Shown here: positions 1 through 12,300 of the stretch, one piece after another
Numbering within the stretch: position 1 is the stretch's first letter
Layout: each line of letters begins with the position of its first letter
NCBI GenBank assembly: GCA_010279815.1
Contig: QEOQ01000426.1
Span: 590,991-654,990, forward strand
Source of the DNA: Brachionus plicatilis
Taxonomy: Eukaryota; Rotifera; Eurotatoria; Ploima; Brachionidae
Reading direction: 5' to 3'
Length of the DNA: 64,000 nucleotides
Made by a program: the position numbers and the translations under genes
The notes under the pieces: generated by a model
What the model saw: the letters and a program-made list of their open reading frames with translations, nothing else
Told to the model about the DNA's origin: nothing
Databases searched by the model: none

Positions 1-640
1 TTTTATTTTATATTTCTTTTTTTTTGTTTTTGGAAACATTTTATTTAAGCTTGGCAAAGGAGCGGAAGCTCGAGCCAATATTTATTTATTTATTTAAATA
101 AAGACGTTTATCCATCCATCCATAAGGTTATCCGTGTTTTTATTAAAAAAGAGTGGGCCATTATTAACGTCCTTTACCAATTGAACGCAATAAAAAAAGA
201 GGTCCACAATCAGAATCAGCTAATGCATACAATAAACAACAAGGAGAAAATGCTAACGATGATGAGCTTGTGCTAAGTTACAAAAAAACAAAAAGCCAAA
301 AGTCAATCATCAGAAAGTGTAGATCGACAAAATTGTCCAAAATGCAACATTCCAATGCTTAAAAGAAGATATTGGTATTGCAAAAACAAATGTTAGAAAT
401 AATTAATTATCTTCTTTTTTGAGTATTTTTTTATTAAAAAAATTATTTCTAATTAATTTTGTGTTTTTTTATTAAAATTATATACTTCTTATTATTTTTA
501 TCTATGTTTTATTAGATTAGATATTTTTTATTATAAAAGAATAAAATAATCAAGAATATAAAAGAATCTTAAACAATATAATCTAAAAATCTGATTTTAA
601 TTTGAATAAAAATATTTAAAAGAGGACATTTTGTTTATAA
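1..640. other. AT-rich non-coding stretch with a retroposon 3' end
   Basis: No reading frame with coding character. The first 116 bases hold a retroposon-like tail (separate entry); the rest is low-complexity A/T sequence. Confidence 0.6.
50..116 (+). repeat. Non-LTR retroposon 3' end: hairpin plus TTTA-rich tail
   Basis: A short stem-loop, GAGC-GGAA-GCTC (60-71), whose loop fits the GNRA tetraloop pattern, is followed by repeated TTTA units and then AAATAAA. The same layout (small GC stem, then simple AT tail) recurs on the minus strand at 61590-61601, 61463-61472 and 57942-57953. Many LINE and SINE families end in such a hairpin recognised by the reverse transcriptase; that this is such an end is inference. 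Confidence 0.45.
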
Positions 641-1674
641 TTAATTCCAAATTAAAATACGTGATCTTTAGTAAAATCGTTCTAAAATGCTTAGGGACAA
701 AAAAATGAGGATTTTGGACTGAAAAAAATAAATGGCTTCTTTTCCAAATATTTAATTAATTTTATTATTAAAAATTTAAAAAAAAATTCAACATTCATTA
801 CCATTTCTTACTTATTTATTTTATTTATTTATAGTATAATTTAAGGAAGTTTTCCTTCCCAAGACTACTCAGAATGGATCTTAGTCCTTCTTCTCAGCCT
901 CGCAAAATTGAAGAATTGATAAAATTATTAATTTTGTTTTTAAAAAATACAATTATCTACAGTTTTTCGAGTCAAAAACAGATAAATACATAAAATTATA
1001 TAGATAAAAATAGAAGTTCAAAATAAAATGAAGGAAATTAAAAAAGAAAAAATTTTATCTAAATCAGGTCAATTAGGAAAGAGGTCGTAGAGACTTGTAA
1101 AACGCTTCATATTTGGAATTTTTGTTGATCGAAAATTGGTCAAATCTTGTTTTATTTGTTGATGATCATTTTTTTGAATTATAAATTTTTGCATTAAAAA
1201 GATGGTTCGGTTCTCTAGAAGATCGATATTGAGTGTCTTGTGCATATACGTAATCATTACGTACCATTTCTTACTTAATTTTAAATAAAATTACACGATT
1301 TTTGATTAAATTTTGTAATGAAAATATAAATCATCTAATAATTTAGAAATAAAATAATTAATCACCCATTAAATTCGAGAACTTTAAATTATTTTAATTT
1401 CTTACTTTAAGTAAGAAATGGTAAGGGATGTTGAATTTTTTAAAAATTTTTCATAATAAAAATAAATAAAATATTTTGGAAAGCGACGTTTTTGGACGTA
1501 AGCATTTTTGAACGATTTTGCTAAAGTTTACGTATTTTAATGAAATCCAAAGGAATTTTTGGTAAAATTACATATCCTTACCGACTAATATTCACGTAAG
1601 ATTACGTAAGCTGACTAAAAATATTGTAAAATTACGTAATATTTTGTAATTCTGCACCTTTTGTAAAAGCACTG
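640..1674. mobile_element. Tc1/mariner-type MITE with long inverted arms (TTACGTAA family), one end eroded
   Basis: The left arm (about 655-810) and right arm (about 1400-1540) are diverged reverse complements; both contain the block reading roughly TTCAACATYC-CTTACCATTTCTTAC. The right end runs through several TTACGTAA-like motifs and finishes with a CAGTGC-type terminus (as CACTG at about 1674) followed by TA, the target dinucleotide of Tc1/mariner elements. The same terminus occurs at 62445 next to TA. Related copies lie at 7461-8505, 17860-18480, 19965-20130 and 62440-62560. The left terminus cannot be found and is probably deleted. Confidence 0.5.
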
Positions 1675-2698
1675 TATAAAAAAATGTATGAGATAAGAGC
1701 TTTTCTCACCGACCGCAGACAAAGAGTAATTTTAGGTGACAGTGCGTCCGATTGGCTCAAAGTGCACAGCGGAGTTCCCCAAGGCTCAGTACTTGGCCCA
1801 ACGCTGTTCATCATCTTTATTAACGATCTTGCTGAATCTCTCAAGTGCACAACCAAAATGTACGCAGACGACACTAAAATTATGGCAAATTTAGGCTCAA
1901 AAAACACGTCAGAAAACTCTGTCAAACTTCAACTCGACATAGACACAACAGTTAGCTGGACAACAACTTGGTTAATGCTCCTCAATGCAGAGAAATGTAA
2001 AGTAATGCATATTGGCAAATCAAATCCAAAAACAACTTACACAATGAGCTGTTATGACTCAAACTTAACCGTTGATATTGCCACAACCGAACTCGAAAAA
2101 GATCTCGGAGTACTAATCTCTAACGATCTTAAGCCTAGCGCTCAAGTAAACAAAGCAGCTTCAAAAGCAAATAGTTTATTAGGTCTTCTAAAAAGGACAT
2201 TCGTTTTCAGAGATGCTCTGGAAAAAACTTTATACGTCTTACGTGAGACCTCAAATTGAATTCGCCGTCTCGGCCTGGTCACCTTATACCAAAAAAGACA
2301 TAAACACACTCGAAAAAGTTCAACACAGAGCCACCAAAGTCTCTCACGAGTTAAGACATCTTCCGTATGAAATAAGATGCAACAGATTAGGCTTATCATC
2401 ATTATTCATCAGAAGAATACGCGGCGATCTAATTCAAAAGTACAAACTCGAAAAAGGTCTAGAAGAAATCAACTGGCACGAAAATCCTAAATGCGGAGAA
2501 CCTAGAGGTGGTCATAGAGGGCACTTTAAACGCGAAATAGTGAGATGCTGCAATCAGAGACACGAATTCTTCAACAACAGAATTGCAAACACTTGGAATT
2601 CATTCCCAAACGAAGTCATAGAATCGCTTAATGTCAAGACTTTCAAGATCAACTTAGACAAACACATTGGTAACTGCCACAGGGTGTCAGTCGCATAG
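1669..2698 (+). pseudogene. Non-LTR retrotransposon reverse transcriptase, 5'-truncated and frameshifted
   Basis: This is the C-terminal part of a Jockey/CR1-type reverse transcriptase that would copy the element's RNA at a nicked target. Visible in frame one (from about 1684): motif SGVPQGSVLGP (residues 29-39) and catalytic YADD (60-63), followed by the thumb region LEKDLGV. Near 2213 the frame shifts by one and continues in a second frame with LYTSYVRPQ, AWSPYTKKDI, LEKVQHRATK, and a C-terminal RIANTWNSFP motif typical of these elements, ending in a stop at 2698. The endonuclease and ORF1 are missing, so the copy is 5'-truncated and dead. It starts immediately after the end of the Tc1-type MITE. 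A hairpin GCGTGA-TTCA-TCACGC (2711-2726) and a CTA microsatellite tail (2738-2757) form the 3' end. Family assignment is from motif resemblance. Confidence 0.88.
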
Positions 2699-2757
2699 CT
2701 GACGCGCTCCGCGTGATTCATCACGCTGCAGTTTTAAACTACTACTACTACTACTAG
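2699..2757 (+). repeat. LINE 3' untranslated end: hairpin and (CTA)n tail
   Basis: Perfect 6-bp stem GCGTGA/TCACGC with TTCA loop, then about six CTA units. It directly follows the reverse transcriptase stop codon, as in CR1-like families whose copies end in short tandem repeats rather than poly(A). Confidence 0.65.
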
Positions 2758-3005
2758 ATGATTTTTTTTTTATTTTCAAATATTAAAATAAAGTTATAAT
2801 CCTCAAAAATTAAAATTTTTTATTTAATTTAATGTGATTTTTTAAACAAGTTTTTTTTAATTCCGGACTTGGTCATTATATTTAGTGATTTTAGTTTTAG
2901 TCTTTGGACACTAAAAAAAATTTTTATTACACATTAAATAATTGCCCCATGTAACAATATTAAGAATAAAACAATATATACAAAATTTTTTTTTTTATAA
3001 TTTCT

Positions 3006-3011
3006 TTTATT
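3006..3011 (-). terminator. Poly(A) signal of the TRPM gene
   Basis: AATAAA on the minus strand, about 68 nt after the TRPM stop codon (3079-3081). Position and hexamer are canonical for animal mRNAs; actual cleavage was not observed. Confidence 0.55.
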
Positions 3012-3078
3012 TTCTTGTTTTAAAGCTCAAAAAATATTTTATCAAAATTTTTCATCAATACAAATGAACTAAAAAAAA

Positions 3079-3399
3079 TTATAAATTTAATTTTGTCTGA
3101 ACATATTTCTGAATATAGATATTCTCAATTTTGTCATTTATTTCGCGAATTTTGCTGTATGCTGTATTAGTATGGACCAAGATCGAGTCAAATTTTTGAA
3201 TCAAAAAATCGTATCTAAACAAAAATGATTTAGTTTTTTTCTTCCAAAAATCCAGTCACCCACTTGTCCAAGTTTTCCTGTAGGCGATGTTCTATCCTGC
3301 GATGCTCTTCTAAATTCTGATCGGTCAAATATTGGTGAAACATTTTATTTTCCCAATCGACCAGCCGCCTTTCCAGCCTTGCATCTGCCAAGTTCGATT
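3079..3399 (-). CDS. TRPM exons 13-14: C-terminal coiled coil and stop
   Basis: Exon 3264-3399 (starts SNLADARLERR, heptad-like to QENLDK) and exon 3079-3214 (YDFLIQKFDSILVHTN... to KLNL-stop), joined across a 49-nt intron that removes an in-frame stop. The predicted helix is the assembly coiled coil usual for TRPM C-termini. Exon 14 is missed by ORF-only searches because it has no own start. Confidence 0.78.
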
Positions 3400-6300
3400 C
3401 TTGAGAGAGGAAAAATTTTTCAAATTAAACTCTTAAAAAATTTGCACCCTACTAAATCCATTTCTGAATCTGTAGAAAAATTTCACCATCAGTCTATCGA
3501 TCAGCTTGGTTGAGTCGTGTTCTGGTTGCCAGCATCTGCGCACCAAAGGAGCCAAGTACTTGATTATGTAGCCCAGAGGGTAAAAAACAACCAATGGAGG
3601 TATCAAAATCGGCTTGTGGAAATACTCGTAGATCAGCGAGTATCGCTGAAACTTCCACACTTTGTCGGACTCTTTTTGAATTTCATCAATTGTATTGCTG
3701 AATATGGCAATTAGAAGGTTGACCATCAGAACGCTGATGAAAACTGTGTAAATTGTGTACAGAGCCAGTGCTACTTGGGAGCCCTCTTTGTCCACACAGT
3801 CGTCTAATGAATACTCGTCTGTTAGGACGCGGTCAGTTTTGTTCACCTCACATGTGTCAGCTTTTGGATGGAAAAATATTAAAGGAAAATTTATTCGATA
3901 TGCCTTATTTCGACAAACATATTTTGGCTACTCTGACAAGTTCATTTTATCAAGTCAAATATCAGAAAAAATTATTTCGTAAAAAAAAATATTTTGATAA
4001 AGATTTGGTTTAATTTTTTGCAGAAAAGTCACAAGTCTCAAGTCAAGTCCAAGTCCAGGCTTTTAAAATTTTGAATACTGAAGAATAAATTTATGCTAAG
4101 ATTGAAACAAAATTTTGATAAAAATACCGCTGATTTAATAAAAAGAAGTCTAATTTATTAAAGTTAAGTCAAATTTAAGGCGAATATTCTTTGCATACCG
4201 TTATTTTTAATAAAAATACCGCTAATTTAATAAGCTTACCTCTAATTAAAGCTGATCTAAAAATATATCTCAATTAAGATTTAAACTTATATCAAATTAA
4301 TTGATTTAGAGGTATGTGTTATTAATTTAGAGGAAGGTATTATTAATTAAGACGTGTTTTTATTATTTTAGATGAGTTTTTATTAAATTAGAGGTAAGCT
4401 TATTAGATTAGAGGTAAGCCTATTAAATTAACGGAATTTTTATTAAATTTGGGCCATAGTTTTCCTCCCGCTAATTTTAATAAAAATTCCGCTTTTTAAT
4501 AAAAAATTCGCTATTTTAGTAAAAAGAAATCTAATTAAATAAGCTTACTTCTAATTTAATAAAAACTCGTCTAAATGAATAGAAACTCATCTAAAATAAT
4601 AAAAACACGTCTAATTTAAAAAAAACTACATCTTTTATTATAAAAAATATTTAACATAATAAAAAAAATAAAATTTATTTATTTTTTGAGTTGCATCTAG
4701 AACAAAAAAATATCTTCGTCGTCCAATATTGACTCGTCAGGGTTAAATTAATTTTATTTTTTTAAAGTTTGTAATAGCTGAAAAAAATTTTTTCTTTTTA
4801 TACCATAATTTAATAATTTTAAGTGTTGACATAAGTTTAAATCTTAATTGAGATATATTTTTAATTAATTTTGAGGTAAATGCTATTAATTTAGAGGGAG
4901 GTTTTATTTATTTAGATGAGTTTTTATTAAATTAGAGGTAAGCTTTTTAAATTAGATTTCTTTTTACTAAAATAGCGAAGTTTTTATTAAAATTAGCGGG
5001 AGGAAAATAATGGGCCATAAAAAATTATCTAATTTAATAAAAACTACATCTTTTATAATAAAGTATATCTAACTAATAAAAAAATTAAAAAATTTATTAA
5101 TTTATTGAGTTGCATCTAGAACAAAAAAAATATCTTCTTATAGCCATTCAATCGAATCAATAGAATACAGTTTGACTTTAAAACAAATCGATGTTTTGGA
5201 TGCAATTAGTGTTGGCAATCGATTATCAATAATCGATTCAATAATCGACTAACTTTAAATCCACTAATTTTTTTTAGTCGATTATTAAATCGATTAATTG
5301 TTCTTAATCAATTTTTAAATCGACTAAATTTTTTCAGTCGACTGTTAAATCGACTAATTTTTTTTAGTCGATTATTATTTTAGTCGACTATTAAATCGAA
5401 TAATTTTTTCTAGATGACTAAAATACTTCTAATTTATCTCGTAATTAAAATCTAGGAAGGCAAAAAATATTATTTTTTAATAAAAAAGGTTTTTATTTGA
5501 TTTAAAATTATAGATTTAAAACTTAAGCAATTTTTTTTGAATAACTAATCTAAAAAATAAATTATTTAAAAAAAAAAAAAATGAAGAATTTCGCTTGTGC
5601 GAAAACAAAGTAACAAAAGATTTTATACATTTAATTTTATAATTTTTTTTTACAATTTAAATTACATCGCCAGAATTGGCGTTAATTGAATAAATAAAAT
5701 AAAATAAAAATTTGTAAAATATTTTTTTATATTTTATTAAAAAAATTTTTATTTTGCTTTAAATCTTTAATTTTAAATCAATTAAAAACCTTTTTTATTA
5801 AAAAATAATATTTTTTGCCTTCCTAAATAAATTAGAAGTATTATAGTCATCTAGAAAAAATTAGTCGATTTAATAGTCGATAAAAAAAAATTAATCGATT
5901 TATTTAATTTTTCAATCGATTGGAGTCGATTGCCAACACTAGATGCAATTAACAAGTTAAAAATAGACAGGGTAGAATCGTCTACAATATCAGCATGTTT
6001 TAGAATAGGAGGATTCAAAAAATCATCTAATTGAAATGTCTTTGAGTTTATTGACAACAATCAGCTAGAGTTTGGGCAAAATGTTATTTATTGTACATTT
6101 TTATATTTTTGAGAGAAGAAAAAAAAATCTCAAAATCAAAAAATCTAAAAAAATTTTCATTCAAAAAAAGTAAAAATAAATTCGCAATTACTTAAAAAGG
6201 AGTTTTAGAAAAATTTAAATGTAAAAACCAAGGATAATTTTTTGAAAATCCTTTTTAATTAATTGCGAATTTATTATTACTTTTCTTGAATGAAATTTTT

Positions 6301-9300
6301 TTTAGATTTTTTGATTTTGAGATTTTTTTTTCTTCTCTCAAAAATGTAAAAATGTAAAAATATAAAAATGTACAATAAATAACATTTTGCCAGAGTTTGA
6401 TAAACTTGGTTCAATATTTACAAACAAAATTATGAATTTTGACAAATTTGCCAATCGACATTGTGATGATATACTTATTTTGGGTTTTGTGAATTTCAAA
6501 TACAAATTGAATATTTTTTATTAACTTGTTAAAAATTATTAAAAAATGAAGAATTTTTGTTCAATTTGTATTTGAAATTCACAATACCCTTATTTTGTCA
6601 AAAAAAATTCTTATCGTCAAATATTCCAATTCTTTTTAATTCAATTTTTTTACATGGTAAATTCGATATAAAGCACCTTTTATCTTTTATTGACAATTTA
6701 AAACTTGAAAAGTCAAATACTGAAAATCTAAAAATTAAGTCGATCACCGGTCAGCTAATGTTCATTAATTGAAAATTCATTGATTTTTATTATCAAAACC
6801 ACTGTCTTAAAAAATCATGACAAAACATGTTTGTTAGAATAAGCGGATTAATTAGCCAAATTAATTTTTTTATTGTTACCTTCAAGCAGCGAGTCTACAG
6901 TGTAGTATTCCTGTGGTATTATGAAAAATGAGGGAAGAAAGAAATTTTTGACAAGATCCAAACTGGGCCGGATGTTGTGGTAGTTGAGAGCGTGGTAGGA
7001 GATGCCAAAAGCCATCAAAAAAGCCAACACTATGAATATAAAGTAGATGAGCTCGTAGACCATTTTCATCATCATGATCAATTTTGGTCCCATGACTTTA
7101 ACTGATGTGTACACATGAAGAAAATTTAAAAACCAAAAGATGACGTCCAAAGAGAGAATGATTCTGGAGGCTTTGTGGCAGTCCGGTCTGTTCGGAATAA
7201 ACCGGAGTGCTATTCCAACTATGAACAATATGATTGCTATTGCGTACATTGCATTCAATAGGTTTAGAATGAAAAGCTTGCACTTCGTCCAGAATATTTT
7301 TGATTCAATTACATAAAACTTGAATAAAAATAAAGTTAATTTTTAGGGAAAATTTTTTGGCTGTGCCAACTCAAATCAAGGTTAGATTACATTTTTAAAA
7401 TAAAAAATTACTTCAATTAAATTATACTAATGGACAACTTATGTTACATTGTTTAAGGTTAAACTTTATAATGGGTAAGATTACATCATTTCTTGTATGT
7501 AAGAAGATGCAAGATTACATCATTCTACGTAATTTTACGTAAAATTACACCAGTTTAAGTAAGTTTCGTCAAAAAGCTTACGGCCAAAAAAAAACTGAAT
7601 TTTAGAGGAAAAAGTGAAGAACTAATAAAAATTTGAATTTTATAAAAAAATATGGGTACTTTCCCTAATATTTACATTACTTTAAATATATGACAGAAAA
7701 TTGCATACAGTATTGACACGACAAATGGAATTTACGTAAAATTACGTAAATTTTCGTAAATTTACCTTATTTTACTTATTACTAATTTACCTTATTTTTG
7801 TAAATTTTGGTAAATTTTCACTTAAAAAAAAATTTCAGAGTTTCTATTGCTTTTTTTGACAAAAAGAAAATCTCTAAAATTTCTTTAACTGCTTCCTCAT
7901 CATTTTGAATATTTCTCTTTCTCACAAATTCTTTCTTTTCATTCCAAATCATTTCGATAGGATTCAAATCAAGTGACTTTGGAAGAGATTTTCCCTATTT
8001 ATTAAATATATTAAATTAAACAGCTTAGAATTTTTTTCTATCAAACCCAGTTGTTGGAATGTAAAGAAAGAATTTGTGAGAAAGAGAAATATTCAAAATG
8101 ATGAGGAAGCAGTTAAGGAAATTTTAGAGTTTCAAAGAAAACTTATGTCAAACAATGTCTTTGAAAAGCATTTTTTAATTAAATAAAATTAATTTTCAAA
8201 ATTTAACCATTTTTTACAAGAAAAAAAGTCAAAATTAACGTAAATTTACGTAAATTTTCGCTAATTTTCTTTTTGTCAAAAAAAGCAATAGAAATTCTGA
8301 AATATTTTTTGAGTGAAAATTTACCAAAATTTACAAAAATTCGGCCATTTTTTGGCCAAAGTAAAATAAGGTAAATTTACGTAAAATTACGTAAGATTAT
8401 AATATCTCGCATTTTCTTACATACAAACAATAATGTAATATTATGTAAGCTTACATTTTCTGACGTAAAATTACGTAAAATGATGTAATCTTACTCATTA
8501 AACAGTTAAACTTTAAACACTGTACAATTATAATTTTTTGAATATTTTTTTTTATGCTAACTTTGTGTCCTATTCATTTGGAACACTTTTAAATTGTTCA
8601 ACTATCCAATTATTCTATTATTCAACTTTTCAATTTTTTAAATTCATTGAACAATTCAATCATTAAGAAAATTTAAAATAAATTAAAACTAATTTAACAA
8701 AGATTTTTATAATAATAAAAAATATTTAAAGACGTAAAAACTATTACCGTAAACTCGTGTTAATGACTCTAAGAGTAAAGCCCAAATCCAACCTTTTTTC
8801 TTTTGGAGTTAGCTACATCGTCTCTATGTTATATCAATTAAAATTTAATTAGCTAGAATATATCCTGAATATGGGATATTTTCAAAAAATAGAGTCCAAA
8901 TTTAACTTTTACTCTAACAAAAAAAATGGTCTTTGCTCTCATAAAAAAAAATTAAAAAATTAAAAAAAATTGGCAAATTGAAGTTTGAGATCAAGATCAA
9001 AAGATCAAAATATAAATTGTAAAATTTTTTTAATAAAAGAGAAAAAATAAATATTTTCAAAAGCAATTACTTGACATGTCATGTCAAGTTTATTTTCATA
9101 TTTAAAATTTTAAAATGTCCCTTTTTATTGAACCTTAAAAGGTTTAAATATTTTAATTGATTTGAATGTAAACTTACTTTTAAAGACAAAAAAATTAACT
9201 GTTTTAAAATTTAAAATTTATTGAAGAAGAAAAATAAAATTATTTAAGTTTGAATGAATGGATATAAAAGTTATAAATTTGAATTTGTGAATTAACTTAA

Positions 9301-12300
9301 CTTGAATTATTTAAATTATTGATTGTTTTTGTTAAATAAATAAGAGATCAATCATTTTGATGATAATTTGGTAATGAACCATTATTATACATAACATGTC
9401 TAGTAATGTTTAGTATTCATTTCTTAAAAATTATTAAAATCTTTAGATTATTTAAGCTTTAAAATTTTGAATGATCCTTTTGATCTTAAAATTTGATCTG
9501 AAACTTCAATTTGCCAAAAAATTGTAGGGTTAATTAAAAAATAGAAATTAGTCAAATAATTATTTACAAAAATGCTATAAGAGTTAAGTTCATAAATAGA
9601 AAAAAGCTTAAATTTGACTTATTCTCTATTTTTTAATTAACCCTACAATTTTTTTAATTTTTAATTTTTTTTTAATTAAATAAAATAAAGAAAAATAATT
9701 AATTTAAAAAAGTTAACTTTCATGAGTGACCAACTTCCTCAATTTATGATCAAATTCGAACTTTAAGGCACCAAAATAAAGCTCAACTCCTAAATTTTCT
9801 AAATTTTTTTACAGACTCAAAAAAAATTAAGTATTAAAAAAGTTATGGTCATTTTAAATCTATGGGTATGGTAAAAAATTAAACTTTTAGAAGGCTCTAG
9901 CTCACTCAATTTTAATCCAAATCGAATAAAAATGGTACCAAATTGAAGCTCAGAATTCACTGAGTCTACTGCTTTTTACAGAATCAAAAAAAATTTTTTT
10001 TTTGTTAAGTTGTCAGCATTTGAAGTTTTTTAATTCAATAAAATGAAGAAAAAAAAATGAATTTGAAAAAGTTAGCTTTCATGAGAGCAAAGACCATTTT
10101 TTTTTTTAGAGTAAAAGTTGAATTTGGACTCTATTTTTGGAAAATATCCCATATTCAGGATGTTTTCTAGCTAATTAAATTTTAATTGATATAACATAAA
10201 GACGATGTAGCTAACTCCAAAAGAAAAAAGGTTGGATTTGGGGTTTACTATTTAAAAAGAATAATTGAAAAGTTGAAAAATGAATAGTCGAATAATTGAA
10301 AAATTTTTACAACTTTAATAATTTTTAAATCAAAATTTTAGATCATGTGACTTTCCAATTCATAAAATGAGACTTGATTATTAGTCACAGTTTTAAGTCT
10401 AAGTCACAAAAATTTAAGTCAAAGTCATGACTTAAATTTTTTTTTTATTAAGTCTAAGTTATTACTTGCACAAAAATTTTTATCAATATATTCTTTATTT
10501 GGACCAGTTGAAAGAATTTTTTCATAATCTGGTTACATTAATAGACCACATAGGTCAAGATTAACAGCCAGGATTTTGGAAGCAACTACTTTATTGGTAT
10601 CAAAAATGGATTTATTAAATCATTGACTTGACTTAAAAATAAAAAAATAAAAATTTAAGTCATTGACTTGACTTGACATAAGACTTGTGACTTAAAAACA
10701 AGTCTGCATAAAATCATAAATTAAAATTTTAAAGTTGTGTTTTTTAAACTTTGATGATGAAAAAATATGAACTGTATACTTATGTATACTAATCAAATAA
10801 AATATCATTTTTTTGAGATCTATTTTTTTTGTTTATATGAAATATTTTTTTAAATTGTAAATTATTCTATTTAAACATTTAAACTCTATCATCGCTTCTT
10901 AAAAAATTTTGAATTTGGTGTCAAGAACTTCAATTTCCATGTTTAAGCTGGTTTATTTAAAAAAAAAAACAATTTGATTAAGAATAACCAACTTATTGCC
11001 AAATAAACATTTTTATTAATTCTCTAAACTGGACCGTAAAGTAAATTATTTTTTGTTTCATATTTTGAAATAGAAAAATCTTTAGCACAAAATGCATCAT
11101 TTTACCAAGAATAAAAAATTTTTTTTTTTAGGAATTTTTGTATGAATATTCACTAGAGCGAGAAGTATTCATTTTGACTTGTTTTAATTTAAAATTTAAC
11201 TTACATAATGAATTCTTTCGATTAAAAATGAAAAAACCCAGATTATAAGAACGATTTCTATGGCGCTGATATTCAATGAGTAGCTGGTGGGAGATTGCTG
11301 TGCGAATTCAATTGCATAAAAGTCACACAAAATAACATAGCAGAACAATGTCAAAAAAAACATGTAAATTATTTTATCGTACAAAAATTTGACAATGGGT
11401 GCTTGAAAAAAATTGTACAATCTTGACAAATAGTCTTTTGGCTCTTTCAAATTATTGATATCTATTCGATTGATGACAAATTTTTTTTCCTCACATTTTT
11501 TTTCAGCAACTTTCTCTTGACCATCGATTTCTTTGAAATAATTCTTGTTCACTCGTCCTCTATAGAAGAACTCAAATGGAACAACAAATGGCATTGCCAA
11601 CGAAATTGCCATCTAGAAGAAAATTTTTTTTTCTAATTTATCATTACCTAATAAGTGAAAAAATTACCTTGAAAAATCCAAATTCTTTGGACAAATTGCC
11701 ATACCACAATCTCTCCAATAGTTCCTGTACACATCGCTGGCTAATGAAATTTTTGTCATTAGCCAAATGAGCGATTTGTAAGCAAGTGTTGTTTCCGTAC
11801 TCTGGTATGGTTCTGGTCAAGAGTAAAAATGATGCTGCTGGGTTATCTTGGTAAAATTTGTTAATCAGTCTAATTGCTATGCCTTCAAACTCGCCTGCTA
11901 GTTCTTCGTATTCAGCTCTGTCGCTTTCTTCGTGTTCAGCGTATGATTTGAAAATTTTTGTCGCGAACAGGCACCCAATTAGTTGATTCTAAGAACAAAA
12001 TTTTTTAAGTTCTATTTTTTTTTTCAATTTTCCTAAATCGATTAATAATTAGGAGAAATTTTAATAGTTTTAATGATTAAAAATAAATTTCGGTCTGATT
12101 AATATAGATAGTTAAATGATGTTCTGATACACTCAACAATTGGTTGCTAAAAAAAATTGAAAAAATGTAAAAGATTTCTAAAAGAATTTCGTTAAAAATT
12201 TTTTTAAAAAAATTGAATTTATCATAATTGGAAATAAAAAGTGACTTTAGAGAAACTCTGGTAAAAATGAATGCTTTTTTTGGTTAAATTTGTAAATAAA

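Larger units (their letters stand above)
5110..6480 (+). pseudogene. pogo/Tigger-like transposase fragment interrupted by MITEs
   Basis: Reading the plus strand while skipping two later insertions gives a collinear fragment: LTLKQIDVLDAI (up to 5206), then NKLKIDRVESSTISACFRI and GGFKK (5950-6030), a stop, then DNNQLEFDKLGS (joined across the second insertion) to RHCDDIL. The pattern 'LDAI..L......TI..CFR.GGF' is that of the C-terminal part of DDE_1 (pogo/Tigger) transposases. The fragment is antisense to the TRPM gene within its 3.0 kb intron and has at least one stop, so it is dead. Confidence 0.5.

Noticed and set aside
11576..11770. 64-aa plus-strand ORF
   Set aside because: Antisense shadow spanning a TRPM exon/intron border.
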